A DNA stretch of 16,581 bases, from assembly GCA_016285615.1 (NCBI GenBank), contig JAEERB010000048.1, forward strand, positions 1 to 16,581. Reading direction: 5' to 3'. The notes under the pieces were generated by a model. The model was not told the DNA's origin and ran no database searches. It worked only from the letters and a program-made list of their open reading frames with translations. Positions 6,140 to 14,233 of the stretch are shown here, piece by piece. The DNA is from Bacteroidales bacterium (GTDB taxonomy: Bacteria; Bacteroidota; Bacteroidia; Bacteroidales; WCHB1-69). A program made the translations under genes and the position numbers. How positions within the stretch are numbered: position 1 is the first letter of the stretch; every line of letters starts with the position of its first letter.

Positions 6140-7490
6140 ATATTTTTCGTTGCGAATAGAGCAATATGGCCGCCAATACAGCGCCCATCACATCGGAAAT
6201 GGTGCAGCTCATCCATACACCTGAGAGGCCGTTGAAGCCAGCGGCAAGATAGATTTGCGGCATGATATAGCAAAGCGGAATCAGGAAGATGACCTGACGC
6301 GAGAGGCTGGTCACTATGGCGATCCACGGTTTGTCGATAGACTGGAAAAAGTTGGAATTGGTGATGGTAAAACCAATGAGCGGGAACATCACCATAAGAT
6401 AAGGCGTGGCATGTGTGGCAATGGCAATGAGATTGGCATCGCTGGTGAACGCACGAACCAGATACTGCGGAATGAGGCATCCCAACAAGCTGCCCACCGC
6501 TCCAATCAACACGCAAATCTGCATTGTCAGACGATACACATGCTTCAGTCGGTCGTTATGGCCGGCACCATAATTATAGCCGGCAATGGGCTGCATTCCC
6601 TGACAAACGCCCAGAATGATCATCACCAGTAAATGGGCCAGCGAATTGATAATTCCGTAGGCACCGATAGCATAGTCGCCGCCAAAACGCCCCAACTGGC
6701 GGTTGAGGATAGCCACCACGCCAGCCGCTGCCACATTCATCAGGAAAGGGCTCAACCCTATCATCGTGATATTCTTGAAGATATAGCCTTTCGGCGCCCA
6801 TGCGTGGGCACGGAAACGAATAAACGATTTGGGACTCATAAAATGCGCCACAGAGATGACGGCAGTAATGGCCATCGAGATGGTGGTAGCCCAGGCAGCG
6901 CCCGCAATTCCCCAATGAAAGACGAAAATGAAAAGCGGATCGAGAATCATGTTTAGGATGGCACCGCCCGCCAAGACGAACATCGACTTGGAAGGATAGC
7001 CAGAGGCACGCATCAGACTGGTGAGATTGTAGGTCAGTGTGGTGAGGAACATACCAGGAAAGACAATGAGCATGTACTCGTGCGCATAGGCAACTGTGCC
7101 AGCCGTGGCCCCAAATTTGATAAGAATATCATCCAAAAAGAGGTAGCCGAAAGTGAGGAAGAAGGCACCTAACAGAAAAGTGAGCAACATACTGTTTCCC
7201 AATATCTTCTCAGCCCAGCGCACATCTTTCTGTCCTAAAACGATGGACATGCGAGCCGACGCCCCCACACCCACCAAAGCACCAAACGCATGGATGATGT
7301 TCATCACAGGGAAAGTGACTGCCAGGCCGGCGATGGCCAAGGCACCCACCCCTTGTCCGATAAAGATACGGTCGGCGATATTATAGACCGAAGCGATGAC
7401 TTGGCTAATCACCGAAGGCATGGCGTAGGCAAACAGCAGCATGCCAATTCCCTTAGTTTCAAGTTCTTTCGTTCTGTCTATCTGTTCCAC
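6126..7490 (-). CDS. MATE family multidrug/cation efflux transporter (MepA-like)
   Basis: A 454-residue inner membrane protein with about 12 predicted membrane helices in two six-helix halves. It exports cationic compounds by H+ or Na+ antiport in characterised relatives. Motifs seen include the N-terminal AYAMPSVISQVIASVYNIAD followed by RIFIGQGVGALAIAGL, the loop RASGYPSKSM, and in the second half GVCQGMQPIAGYNYGAG, typical of the MepA-like branch. The GTG at 7490 is preferred over an upstream ATG at 7580. It gives the usual family length and N-terminus (VEQIDRTKELETKGIGMLL, with V as initiator Met), and a -7 element sits at 7515-7522, downstream of 7580. The last residues FISR and the stop are written by the CGCGGAT repeat. 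Substrate is unknown. It is divergent from rimO and convergent with the porin. Confidence 0.9.
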   Translation of the reverse strand: MEQIDRTKELETKGIGMLLFAYAMPSVISQVIASVYNIADRIFIGQGVGALAIAGLAVTFPVMNIIHAFGALVGVGASARMSIVLGQKDVRWAEKILGNSMLLTFLLGAFFLTFGYLFLDDILIKFGATAGTVAYAHEYMLIVFPGMFLTTLTYNLTSLMRASGYPSKSMFVLAGGAILNMILDPLFIFVFHWGIAGAAWATTISMAITAVISVAHFMSPKSFIRFRAHAWAPKGYIFKNITMIGLSPFLMNVAAAGVVAILNRQLGRFGGDYAIGAYGIINSLAHLLVMIILGVCQGMQPIAGYNYGAGHNDRLKHVYRLTMQICVLIGAVGSLLGCLIPQYLVRAFTSDANLIAIATHATPYLMVMFPLIGFTITNSNFFQSIDKPWIAIVTSLSRQVIFLIPLCYIMPQIYLAAGFNGLSGVWMSCTISDVMGAVLAAILLYSQRKIFISR

Positions 7491-7514
7491 TTTAGCTTCT
7501 CTATTTTTAGGCGG

Positions 7515-7522
7515 CAAAAGTA
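7515..7522 (-). promoter_or_regulatory. Candidate -7 element for the MATE gene
   Basis: Minus-strand TACTTTTG fits TAnnTTTG and lies 24 bases upstream of the GTG at 7490. Its position argues against the longer start at 7580. A matching -33 TTG was not found at 19-21 bases. Confidence 0.45.
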
Positions 7523-7564
7523 CGGAAAAATGCGATAGTTGCGCTGCACTCTCAACATTTTCCT

Positions 7565-7572
7565 TATCTTTG
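7565..7572 (+). promoter_or_regulatory. Candidate -7 element for rimO
   Basis: Plus-strand TATCTTTG fits TAnnTTTG and ends 17 bases before the rimO ATG. The nearest TTG upstream (7539-7541) is 23 bases away, slightly longer than the spacing of the better promoters in this window. Confidence 0.5.
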
Positions 7573-7589
7573 CAGCCCAAAACAACAAT

Positions 7590-8867
7590 ATGGAAAGCAT
7601 TAACATCATCACGCTCGGCTGTTCCAAGAACACCATCGATTCGGAAGTCATTGCAAACGCCCTACAGAAAGAAGGTTATACCGTTCTGCACGAATCGGCA
7701 GAGGACACCGACATTGTCATCGTCAACACTTGCAGCTTCATTCAGGATGCCAAGGAGGAATCTATTGAAGAGATCCTTATGCACGCCGAGCGCAAGAAAG
7801 CCGGCCATATCAAAAAGCTGTATGTCATTGGCTGTCTGGCTCAGCGCTATCATGACGACTTGGTGAAGATGCTTCCCGAAGCCGACGGCATTTACGCCTA
7901 CAAAGACCTGGGGCAATTCCTCAAGCAGAGCGATTTCAATCTGCTCACATCAGCACGCGGAACGCTCTCAACCCCAAAACATTACGCCTACCTCAAAATC
8001 TCCGAAGGTTGCGACCGCCATTGTGCATTCTGCGCCATTCCCAACATCAGGGGCAAACATATTTCCAAGCCCATGGATATGGTTGTACGAGAAGCCGAAC
8101 AACTGGCCAGCCAGGGCGTTAAAGAACTGATGGTCATTGCTCAGGACTCGACTTATTACGGCATGGACCTCAACAACACGCGCCAGCTGGAAGTGCTGCT
8201 TCGTAAGCTTGCCGGCGTAAAGGGCATTGAATGGATACGTTTGCATTACGCTTATCCCATGGGATTTCCGTACGAAGTGTTGGATGTCATCAGAGATTAC
8301 AGTCAGTTTTGCAAATACATTGACATTCCGCTGCAGCATATCAGCGCCAATGTGCTCAAGAGCATGAATCGCGGCTGCACCGAAAGCCAGATGTACAGCC
8401 TTGTAGAGCGCATTAGGACAAAAGTTCCTGGCATTGCCATCCGGACCACTTTACTGTCGGGCTTCCCCACCGAAACCCGCGAAGACCACAAGGCGCTGGT
8501 GCAGTTTGTCAAGGATATGCGCTTTGACCGTTTGGGTGTCTTTTCCTACTCGCAAGAAGAAGACACACCCGCCTACCCGCTCGGCGACCCCATCAAGAAA
8601 GCCGAGAAGAACCGCCGTTTGGAAGAGTTGATGACCTTGCAAGAGGAGATTTCGCTGGAACTCAACGAAGCAAAGGTCGGCTCTGTGCAGAAGGTTATCA
8701 TTGACGAAGAGACGGATGAATTCTACCTCGGCCGCACCGAGTTCGACTCGCCCGAAGTGGACAATGAAGTGCTGATTGACAAGGAGACGCCGCTGACCAT
8801 TGGCGAATTCTACCCCATTCGCATCACCGAAGCCGATTATTTTGATCTCTACGGCAAAAAAATCTAG
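7590..8867 (+). CDS. rimO: Ribosomal protein S12 methylthiotransferase RimO
   Basis: A 425-residue cytoplasmic radical SAM enzyme that adds a methylthio group to the conserved aspartate of ribosomal protein S12. The N-terminal methylthiotransferase domain carries the three cluster cysteines Cys11 (ITLGCSKN), Cys48 (VNTCSF) and Cys82 (IGCLAQR). The radical SAM core begins with EGCDRHCAFCAIPNIRGKH, whose CxxxCxxC is Cys141, Cys145 and Cys148. A TRAM domain occupies about residues 360-425 (KVGSVQKVIIDEE, GRTEFDSPEVDNEV). The TLGCSKN start and CAIPNIRGKH favour RimO over MiaB. The ATG at 7590 puts Cys11 at the standard position; a TTG at 7539 would lie upstream of the -7 element. The J-domain gene follows after 6 bp and is probably cotranscribed. 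Confidence 0.96.
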   Translation: MESINIITLGCSKNTIDSEVIANALQKEGYTVLHESAEDTDIVIVNTCSFIQDAKEESIEEILMHAERKKAGHIKKLYVIGCLAQRYHDDLVKMLPEADGIYAYKDLGQFLKQSDFNLLTSARGTLSTPKHYAYLKISEGCDRHCAFCAIPNIRGKHISKPMDMVVREAEQLASQGVKELMVIAQDSTYYGMDLNNTRQLEVLLRKLAGVKGIEWIRLHYAYPMGFPYEVLDVIRDYSQFCKYIDIPLQHISANVLKSMNRGCTESQMYSLVERIRTKVPGIAIRTTLLSGFPTETREDHKALVQFVKDMRFDRLGVFSYSQEEDTPAYPLGDPIKKAEKNRRLEELMTLQEEISLELNEAKVGSVQKVIIDEETDEFYLGRTEFDSPEVDNEVLIDKETPLTIGEFYPIRITEADYFDLYGKKI

Positions 8868-8873
8868 TCACGC

Positions 8874-9638
8874 ATGATCGGTATTATTGCTGGAATTTTA
8901 GGATGGATCTTTAGTGGCAGTTTTTGGATAGGACTGCTCGCCTATTTTGTTGGCCGGCTCATCGACTCGGCCTTAAACTCGCGGGTAGTCATTCACCATC
9001 ATCGCCAAAGCCGCGCCGACTTCGACCGCACCTTCTTGATTCTGTGCGCCGAAGTGATGAAGGCTGACAACGCGCTCATGCGTTCTGAATTAGACTGTGT
9101 AAAGAATTACCTTCTTCAGCAGCTGGGCCCTGAAAGAGCCAGCCAAGCGCTGCTGCAGTTGCGCGATATTCTGAAAGAGAACTACTCCATTGAAGAAGTC
9201 TGTGCAGAGGTGCGCAGCCAATCGACCATATACGAACGGCTCATTACCCTGAAATTCCTCTTCGACATTGCCCATGCTGATGGCGCCATATCAGCAGAAG
9301 AACTATCTTGTATTCAGCGTATTGCAGCGCTCCTCAACATCAGCCGAATGGATTTCGAATCCATGAAGTCGATGTACATGGGCGGCTATCAGTACCAACA
9401 AGGAGGCGGCTATTCAGCACCGCGAGTTGAAAATCTGGACAACGACTACAGAATTTTGGAACTCTCGCCCGACGCCACTGATGAAGAGGTCAAAAAGGCC
9501 TACCGTGAATTGGCGAAGAAACACCATCCCGACAAAGTGAACCACCTTGGCGACGATGTGCGCAAAGCCGCCGAGGAGAAGTTTGCGCGCCTGAACCAAG
9601 CGTACGAAAGAATCAAGAAAGCGAGAGGAATGAATTAA
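8874..9638 (+). CDS. Membrane-anchored TerB-like and J-domain protein (DjlA-like)
   Basis: A 254-residue protein with three parts. Residues 1-31 are one or two Gly-rich hydrophobic segments (MIGIIAGILGWIFSGSFWIG, then LLAYFVG). Residues about 50-165 are a helical TerB-like domain with two acidic repeats, KADNALMRSELDCVK (63-77) and AHADGAISAEELSCIQRI (133-150). Residues about 190-252 are a C-terminal J-domain with the invariant HPD at 218-220, so it should stimulate an Hsp70 (DnaK) ATPase. The order anchor-TerB-J is that of DjlA-type co-chaperones, with the J-domain facing the cytoplasm. A Gly/Tyr/Gln-rich linker (169-181) separates TerB and J. Its start is 6 bp after the rimO stop, so the two are likely one transcript. 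The client is unknown. Confidence 0.88.
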   Translation: MIGIIAGILGWIFSGSFWIGLLAYFVGRLIDSALNSRVVIHHHRQSRADFDRTFLILCAEVMKADNALMRSELDCVKNYLLQQLGPERASQALLQLRDILKENYSIEEVCAEVRSQSTIYERLITLKFLFDIAHADGAISAEELSCIQRIAALLNISRMDFESMKSMYMGGYQYQQGGGYSAPRVENLDNDYRILELSPDATDEEVKKAYRELAKKHHPDKVNHLGDDVRKAAEEKFARLNQAYERIKKARGMN

Positions 9639-9669
9639 ACTGAAAGTTGAAAATTGAAAACTGAAAGTT
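9637..9669. repeat. Short direct repeat downstream of the J-domain gene
   Basis: AAACTGAAAGTT occurs exactly at 9637-9648 and 9658-9669 (period 21), with GAAAATTGAA between the copies. The first copy overlaps the J-domain gene stop codon. The rest of 9670-9868 is A/T-rich leader with two possible -7 motifs and an A/T-only inverted repeat at 9723-9740. Confidence 0.6.
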
Positions 9670-9743
9670 AGGGAGTTAGCGTAGGTGTTTTTGTAGGTGG
9701 TAAAAAAAGTCCATTTAGCCCTTTTATTTTTCAAAATAAATTT

Positions 9744-9751
9744 TATTTTTG
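9744..9751 (+). promoter_or_regulatory. Candidate distal -7 element for the decarboxylase operon
   Basis: TATTTTTG fits TAnnTTTG, 117 bases before the operon start codon. No TTG at the expected -33 position. It is the weaker of two candidates in this gap. Confidence 0.3.
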
Positions 9752-9818
9752 CATTGCGAAATAAGAGATTGGCTTTTGTTCTTAACAATCTAGTTATCAA
9801 CAACTTCTTCTTTTATTA

Positions 9819-9826
9819 TATCTTTG
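9819..9826 (+). promoter_or_regulatory. Candidate proximal -7 element for the decarboxylase operon
   Basis: TATCTTTG fits TAnnTTTG, 42 bases before the ATG at 9869. The -33 position lacks a clear TTG. Position and leader length match other genes here, so it is the preferred candidate. Confidence 0.45.
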
Positions 9827-9868
9827 AAAATTACACGAAACTACAATTTAATATAATACCCTATCATT

Positions 9869-11428
9869 ATGACAATGCAAGAAAAAATAAACGAGTTGCT
9901 CGAACTGAGAGCGAAGGCTCGTATGGGTGGCGGTGAGAAAAGAATTGAAAAACAGCACTCACAAGGCAAATTCACTGCAAGAGAACGCATCTTGATGTTC
10001 CTTGATGAAGGCAGTTTTGAAGAATTCGACATGTTTGTAACGCACCGTTGCACCAATTTCGGATTAGAAAAAGAGAAATACCTGTCTGATGGCGTGGTTA
10101 CCGGCTACGGCACAGTGGGAGGCCGTTTGGTCTATGTGTTCTCTCAGGACTTTACCGTATTTGGCGGTTCGCTGTCAGAGACAGTTGCCAAGAAGATCTG
10201 TAAGGTTATGGAACAGGCCATGAAGGTGGGCGCTCCCGTTATCGGTTTCAACGATTCAGGTGGAGCTCGTATCCAGGAAGGCGTTAACAGCTTGGCTGGC
10301 TACGGTGAGATTTTCCAGAACAACATCTTAGCTTCTGGTGTTGTTCCTCAGATTTCCGTCATTTTCGGACCTTGCGCCGGTGGCGCCGTTTATTCGCCTG
10401 CATTGACCGACTTCATCATGATGGCCAAGAACACCAGCTACATGTTTGTTACTGGTCCTAAGGTAGTGAAAACCGTTACCAACGAAGACATCACCGTTGA
10501 GGACTTGGGCGGTGCCAACGTTCACTCGTCGAAGTCGGGTGTGGCTCATTTTGCCGTTGACAACGAAGAAGATGGTATTGCCTTGCTGCGTCAGCTGTTG
10601 AGCTACTTACCCTCCAACAATATGGAAGAGCCTCCGTACATTCCGTGCGAAGATCCCATCAACCGTCTGGAAGATTCATTGAATCAGATTATCCCCGACA
10701 ATCCTAACAAGCCTTACGATGTGAAGGATGTTATTTACGGCATTGTAGATAACGGCGAATTCTTGGAAATCCAACCCAACTACGCTCCCAACATCATCAT
10801 CGGTTTTGCCCGTTTCAATGGCATGTCGGTAGGTATTGTTGCCAACCAGCCCAAATATCTGGCCGGTTGCTTGGACATCAACGCTTCGCGTAAGGGTGCC
10901 CGTTTCGTCAGATTCTGCGACGCTTTCAACATTCCTATTGTCACTTTGGAAGATGTTCCCGGCTTCCTGCCCGGTTCTGGTCAAGAGTACGGTGGTATCA
11001 TCCTGCACGGTGCCAAACTGCTTTACGCTTACGGCGAAGCTACTGTTCCCAAAGTTACGGTTATCTTGAGAAAAGCTTACGGCGGTGCTTACATCGTAAT
11101 GAGCTCCAAGCATTTGCGTGGCGACATCAACTACGCATGGCCCACAGCCGAAATCGCAGTTATGGGCGGCAAAGGTGCTGTTGAAGTGCTCATGGGCAAG
11201 GAAATCAAGGAACTTGACACCCAGGAAAAGAAAGACGAATTCATTGCTGAGAAAGAAGCAGAATATCGCAACACTTTCGCCAATCCCTACGTAGCCGCTC
11301 GCTACAGCTACATTGATGACGTTATCGAACCGCGTAACACACGTTTCAGAGTCATCAGAGCTCTCGAGTCGCTGAAGAACAAGCGATTGGAAAATCCTGC
11401 CAAGAAACACGACAACTTACCTTTGTAA
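9869..11428 (+). CDS. mmdA: Acyl-CoA carboxyltransferase, alpha subunit of Na+-pumping (methyl)malonyl-CoA decarboxylase
   Basis: A 519-residue cytoplasmic protein with the two-lobed crotonase-like carboxyltransferase fold. It moves the carboxyl group from methylmalonyl-CoA (or another acyl-CoA) to biotin on the carrier encoded two genes downstream. N-lobe signatures are [11 protein letters not shown] (129-139) and [17 protein letters not shown] (166-182). C-lobe signatures are [20 protein letters not shown] (364-383) and [10 protein letters not shown] (402-411). No biotin carboxylase gene is nearby, and a membrane decarboxylase beta subunit ends the operon, so decarboxylation rather than ATP-driven carboxylation is inferred. 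Methylmalonyl-CoA is the likeliest substrate given propionate formation in Bacteroidota, but the sequence alone does not exclude another CoA ester. Arg codons are mainly CGT and Gly GGT/GGC, suggesting strong expression. ATG at residue 3 is an alternative start. Confidence 0.9.
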   Translation: MTMQEKINELLELRAKARMGGGEKRIEKQHSQGKFTARERILMFLDEGSFEEFDMFVTHRCTNFGLEKEKYLSDGVVTGYGTVGGRLVYVFSQDFTVFGGSLSETVAKKICKVMEQAMKVGAPVIGFNDSGGARIQEGVNSLAGYGEIFQNNILASGVVPQISVIFGPCAGGAVYSPALTDFIMMAKNTSYMFVTGPKVVKTVTNEDITVEDLGGANVHSSKSGVAHFAVDNEEDGIALLRQLLSYLPSNNMEEPPYIPCEDPINRLEDSLNQIIPDNPNKPYDVKDVIYGIVDNGEFLEIQPNYAPNIIIGFARFNGMSVGIVANQPKYLAGCLDINASRKGARFVRFCDAFNIPIVTLEDVPGFLPGSGQEYGGIILHGAKLLYAYGEATVPKVTVILRKAYGGAYIVMSSKHLRGDINYAWPTAEIAVMGGKGAVEVLMGKEIKELDTQEKKDEFIAEKEAEYRNTFANPYVAARYSYIDDVIEPRNTRFRVIRALESLKNKRLENPAKKHDNLPL

Positions 11429-11477
11429 CCAGCAACCGACAAACTAAATTAGCATAATGAAAATAAACAACATAAAC

Positions 11478-12446
11478 ATGAAAAGAAAGTTTGGACTTCT
11501 CCTGATAGCACTTTTCTGTTCGGTTGCGACATTCGGGCAACAGACCACCGATTTGCGCATCAACGAATTGCTCATCAAGAACGATTCCAACATGGTAGAT
11601 GAGTACGGCCGACATGTTCCGTGGGTGGAGATTTTCAACACCGCCTACAACAGTGTCAACATTGCCGGATGCTACCTTACCGATGACACCACGGGCTTGT
11701 GGAACGGCAGCGGCAAAACACGCTGGTACCGCATTCCGCAAACCGACCCCAAGACTCTGATGCCGCAGCGCACGTCGCTGGTATTCTTCTTGGACAACTC
11801 TCCTCTCTATGGCACTTTCCACGCCAACTTCGATCCGCGTAACTCTAAAAATCATTACGTAGCCCTCATCAACTCAAACGGACGCGTGCTGATTGACATC
11901 ATGGAGTATCCCGACAGCCTGCTGAACAGCACACAAACTTACGGCTGCTATGTTGACGGTGTTATAGAAAAAGACAAAGATGGCAAAGAGATTTCAGGCC
12001 GTGGATTCCTCGAATACTTCACTCCTGGTTCTGTTAACAAAGTGGCCACGGGTGCCAGCAAGGCCGAACACCTCATTGAGAGCGACCCCTACGGCATCGG
12101 TATGGCTTTGATTTCCATCTCGGTTGTATTCGTAGCACTGATCCTTATCTACTGCATGCTGAAGATTTTCGGCGCCATCAGTCGCAGAGCCGAAAAGAAG
12201 GCCAAAGAGACTGTTGCACAAACAACGCAACCTACGGCTGCGACGGAAGCTAGCAAACCCGTTACAGAAGAGGCCATCAGCGGTGAGGTTGTTGCCGCCA
12301 TCGCAGTAGCCTTGAATATGGATTTGGACAGCTACCACGATGAAGAAAGCGAAATCATCACCATTGACATGCCTTCAGCACACTACTCACCGTGGTCGCA
12401 GAAGCACCTCGTTATGAAGACCGTGCAAAGAAGAAACAGAAGATAA
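11478..12446 (+). CDS. OadG-type decarboxylase subunit with periplasmic lamin-tail-like domain
   Basis: A 322-residue membrane protein. Residues 1-20 form a signal peptide (MKRKFGLLLIALFCSVATFG). Residues about 24-185 resemble a lamin-tail (LTD) beta-sandwich: DLRINELLIKNDSNMVDEYG, then PWVEIFNTAYNSVNIAGCYLTDD and the edge GFLEYFTPGSVN. Residues 207-231 are a transmembrane helix (GIGMALISISVVFVALILIY). The cytoplasmic tail contains GEVVAAIAVALNMDL (269-283) and SAHYSPWSQKHL (300-311), typical of Bacteroidota OadG subunits. Topology puts the LTD in the periplasm and the OadG tail in the cytoplasm, where OadG helps assemble alpha with the membrane beta subunit. The ATG at 11478 is chosen because it starts the signal peptide; one at 11457 would add seven polar residues. 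It is second of four operon genes. OadG assignment is firm, LTD assignment is good but from motif reading. Confidence 0.82.
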   Translation: MKRKFGLLLIALFCSVATFGQQTTDLRINELLIKNDSNMVDEYGRHVPWVEIFNTAYNSVNIAGCYLTDDTTGLWNGSGKTRWYRIPQTDPKTLMPQRTSLVFFLDNSPLYGTFHANFDPRNSKNHYVALINSNGRVLIDIMEYPDSLLNSTQTYGCYVDGVIEKDKDGKEISGRGFLEYFTPGSVNKVATGASKAEHLIESDPYGIGMALISISVVFVALILIYCMLKIFGAISRRAEKKAKETVAQTTQPTAATEASKPVTEEAISGEVVAAIAVALNMDLDSYHDEESEIITIDMPSAHYSPWSQKHLVMKTVQRRNRR

Positions 12447-12487
12447 ATTTTTGACATTCAATTAATAACAGAAATTCACGATAGATA

Positions 12488-12937
12488 ATGAAAAATTACA
12501 AATTAACCATAAACGGCAATAAATATTCGGTTGACATCGCCGACATTGAAGACAGCAAAACGACCGTTGAAGTAAACGGCACGCCGTATGTTGTTGAATT
12601 GGACATGCCTGTTCCCGCAGCAAGACCTCAGGTTAAGAAAGTGGTTAAATTAGCCACTCCTCCTACTCCGCAGGCTGCTCCTGCCACTGCCTCTGTGGCA
12701 CCCGCTCCCGCAGCTCCCAGCGGCGGCAGCGCCATCAAATCACCTCTGCCCGGTGTTGTTCTGAACATCTTCGTCAATGTGGGCGACCAAGTGAAAGCCG
12801 GTCAGCACCTGCTGTTGCTTGAAGCCATGAAGATGGAAAACAATATCGATGCCGACAGAGAAGGCACCGTAAAAGCCATCAAGGTTCAACGCAACGACTC
12901 TGTGATGGAAGGTGACACCTTGGTTATCATCGAATAA
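12488..12937 (+). CDS. mmdC: Biotin carrier subunit of the decarboxylase
   Basis: A 149-residue cytoplasmic protein that shuttles CO2 from the carboxyltransferase to the membrane decarboxylase. Residues 1-38 form an N-terminal beta-rich segment (YKLTINGNKYSVDI and similar). Residues about 41-80 are a flexible Pro/Ala linker. Residues 81-149 are a biotinyl domain with the canonical EAMKM at 112-116, so Lys115 is the biotinylation site. SPLPGVVLNIFVNVGDQV and the final GDTLVIIE are typical of this fold. The length and layout match gamma subunits of Na+-translocating methylmalonyl-CoA or glutaconyl-CoA decarboxylases. It lies 41 bp after the OadG-type gene and 58 bp before the beta subunit gene. 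The symbol is by analogy with Veillonella mmdC. Confidence 0.93.
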   Translation: MKNYKLTINGNKYSVDIADIEDSKTTVEVNGTPYVVELDMPVPAARPQVKKVVKLATPPTPQAAPATASVAPAPAAPSGGSAIKSPLPGVVLNIFVNVGDQVKAGQHLLLLEAMKMENNIDADREGTVKAIKVQRNDSVMEGDTLVIIE

Positions 12938-12995
12938 TTAAATTAATTAAAAATCAAAGAGATAGCAAACCACTATCCCCTAAAATAATCAGACA

Positions 12996-14141
12996 ATGTT
13001 AGAATTTTTCAAGGAGGGACTAATTCAGTTTTTCAACTATTCAGGCTTTGGCAACTGCAGCTATGGACACCTGATTATGATTGTGTTCGGACTCATTTTC
13101 ATCGCCTTGGGTATTATCAAGGAGTATGAACCTCTGTTGCTGGTTCCCATCGGCTTCGGCATCATCCTCGGCAACATTCCGTTTACCGACGGTTTGCAAG
13201 TCGGCATTTACGAGAACGGCGCCGTGCTTAACTACCTCTATTTCGGCGTTTTGAAAGGTGTATATCCACCCTTAATCTTTCTAGGCATTGGGGCCATGAC
13301 CGACTTCTCGGCGTTGATATCCAATCCCAAGCTCATTCTGATTGGTGCCGCCGCCCAGTTCGGTATTTTCGCTGCCTACGCCATCGCCCTGTTGTTGGGC
13401 TTCTCCCCCACAGAAGCAGGTGCTATCGGTATTATCGGTGGTGCTGACGGTCCTACCGCCATCTTCATTTCCTCGAAACTTGCTCCGAGTTTGATGGGTG
13501 CCATCGCCATTTCGGCATACTCGTACATGGCATTGGTTCCTGTAATCCAACCGCCTATCATGCGACTGCTCACCAATCCTAAAGAGCGACTCATCAGAAT
13601 GCGTCCCCCGAGAGCTGTCAGCCAAAGAGAGAAAATACTCTTCCCGCTGTTATGTATCTTGCTCACCGCATTCCTGGTTCCCACGGGTCTGCCATTGCTC
13701 GGTATGCTCTTCTTCGGCAACCTGCTGAAAGAAAGCGGTGTAACCAAACGTTTGGCCACCACGGCATCTGGCACATTGATTGACATTGTAACCATCCTGA
13801 TCGGTTTGACGGTAGGCTGCTCAACACAAGCCACCAACTTCCTGAAACTGGATTCAATCCTCATCTTCGGTTTGGGTGCATTGTCGTTCGTTATTGCCAC
13901 AGCTTCCGGCGTATTGTTTGTCAAATTCTTCAACCTCTTCCTCAAGGAAGGCAATAAGATCAACCCGCTGATTGGTAATGCCGGTGTATCGGCTGTGCCC
14001 GACAGCGCGCGCGTATCCTACGTGGAAGGTATGAAATACGACAAGACCAACTACCTGTTGATGCACGCCATGGGTCCCAATGTGGCCGGCGTTATCGGTA
14101 GTGCCGTAGCCGCAGGTATTCTGTTGAGCTTCCTGTACTAA
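12996..14141 (+). CDS. mmdB: Na+-translocating decarboxylase beta subunit (OadB/MmdB family)
   Basis: A 381-residue polytopic inner membrane protein with about ten hydrophobic segments. It decarboxylates carboxybiotin and couples this to Na+ export. The family hallmark GIIGGADGPTAIFISSKLAP (145-164) contains Asp151, equivalent by motif to the essential Na+-binding aspartate of Klebsiella OadB (Asp203). Further conserved segments are YPPLIFLGIGAMTDFSALI (90-108), PVIQPPIMRLLTNP and the C-terminal NAGVSAVPDSARV. Length is shorter than Klebsiella OadB (433), with a short N-terminus, as in other decarboxylases of this type. It is the last operon gene, followed by a hairpin terminator. The ATG at 12996 gives a normal N-terminus. 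Confidence 0.95.
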   Translation: MLEFFKEGLIQFFNYSGFGNCSYGHLIMIVFGLIFIALGIIKEYEPLLLVPIGFGIILGNIPFTDGLQVGIYENGAVLNYLYFGVLKGVYPPLIFLGIGAMTDFSALISNPKLILIGAAAQFGIFAAYAIALLLGFSPTEAGAIGIIGGADGPTAIFISSKLAPSLMGAIAISAYSYMALVPVIQPPIMRLLTNPKERLIRMRPPRAVSQREKILFPLLCILLTAFLVPTGLPLLGMLFFGNLLKESGVTKRLATTASGTLIDIVTILIGLTVGCSTQATNFLKLDSILIFGLGALSFVIATASGVLFVKFFNLFLKEGNKINPLIGNAGVSAVPDSARVSYVEGMKYDKTNYLLMHAMGPNVAGVIGSAVAAGILLSFLY

Positions 14142-14178
14142 ACAATGTACAATGTATAATTGACAATTTATAATTGAT
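14142..14178. repeat. Short A/T-rich direct repeats after the beta subunit gene
   Basis: ACAATGT occurs twice in tandem and TATAATTGA twice within 37 bp, directly between the stop codon and the terminator. Such short tandem pieces also follow the J-domain gene (9637-9669). No function is visible. Confidence 0.5.
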
Positions 14179-14217
14179 AAAAAGCGGTGCTTGATAGTTC
14201 AGGCGCCGCTTTTTTTT
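14179..14217 (+). terminator. Terminator of the decarboxylase operon
   Basis: The stem AAGCGGTGC (14182-14190) pairs with GCGCCGCTT (14203-14211), with one G-U pair, and is extended by flanking A/T bases. A run of eight T (14210-14217) follows. The 12-nt loop is TTGATAGTTCAG. It ends the four-gene transcript. Confidence 0.92.
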
Positions 14218-14233
14218 ATTTCCATTTTGCATA

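Noticed and set aside
6103..6516. Minus-strand open frame overlapping the MATE gene in another frame
   Set aside because: The MATE frame is conserved throughout this stretch. The overlapping frame is rich in His, Cys and Trp in a way typical of non-coding translation.
7491..7580. N-terminal extension of the MATE protein from an ATG at 7580
   Set aside because: It would add a polar 30-residue tail unlike the family, and the start lies upstream of the candidate -7 element at 7515-7522.
9723..9740. Inverted repeat TTTATTTT-TC-AAAATAAA as a terminator for the J-domain gene
   Set aside because: The stem is A/T only and weak. It lies in an A/T-rich leader where such palindromes arise by chance.
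10676..11410. Minus-strand open frame of 244 codons opposite mmdA
   Set aside because: The plus strand encodes a strongly conserved carboxyltransferase here. The reverse frame is a by-product of its codon bias and shows no domain or signal sequence.
12961..12977. GATAG/CTATC stem between the carrier and beta subunit genes as a regulatory hairpin
   Set aside because: It has five weak pairs, no T-run and no other support, inside an operon.
13376..13963. Minus-strand open frame of 195 codons opposite the beta subunit gene
   Set aside because: It mirrors the membrane protein coding sequence, has low-quality composition and no initiation context.
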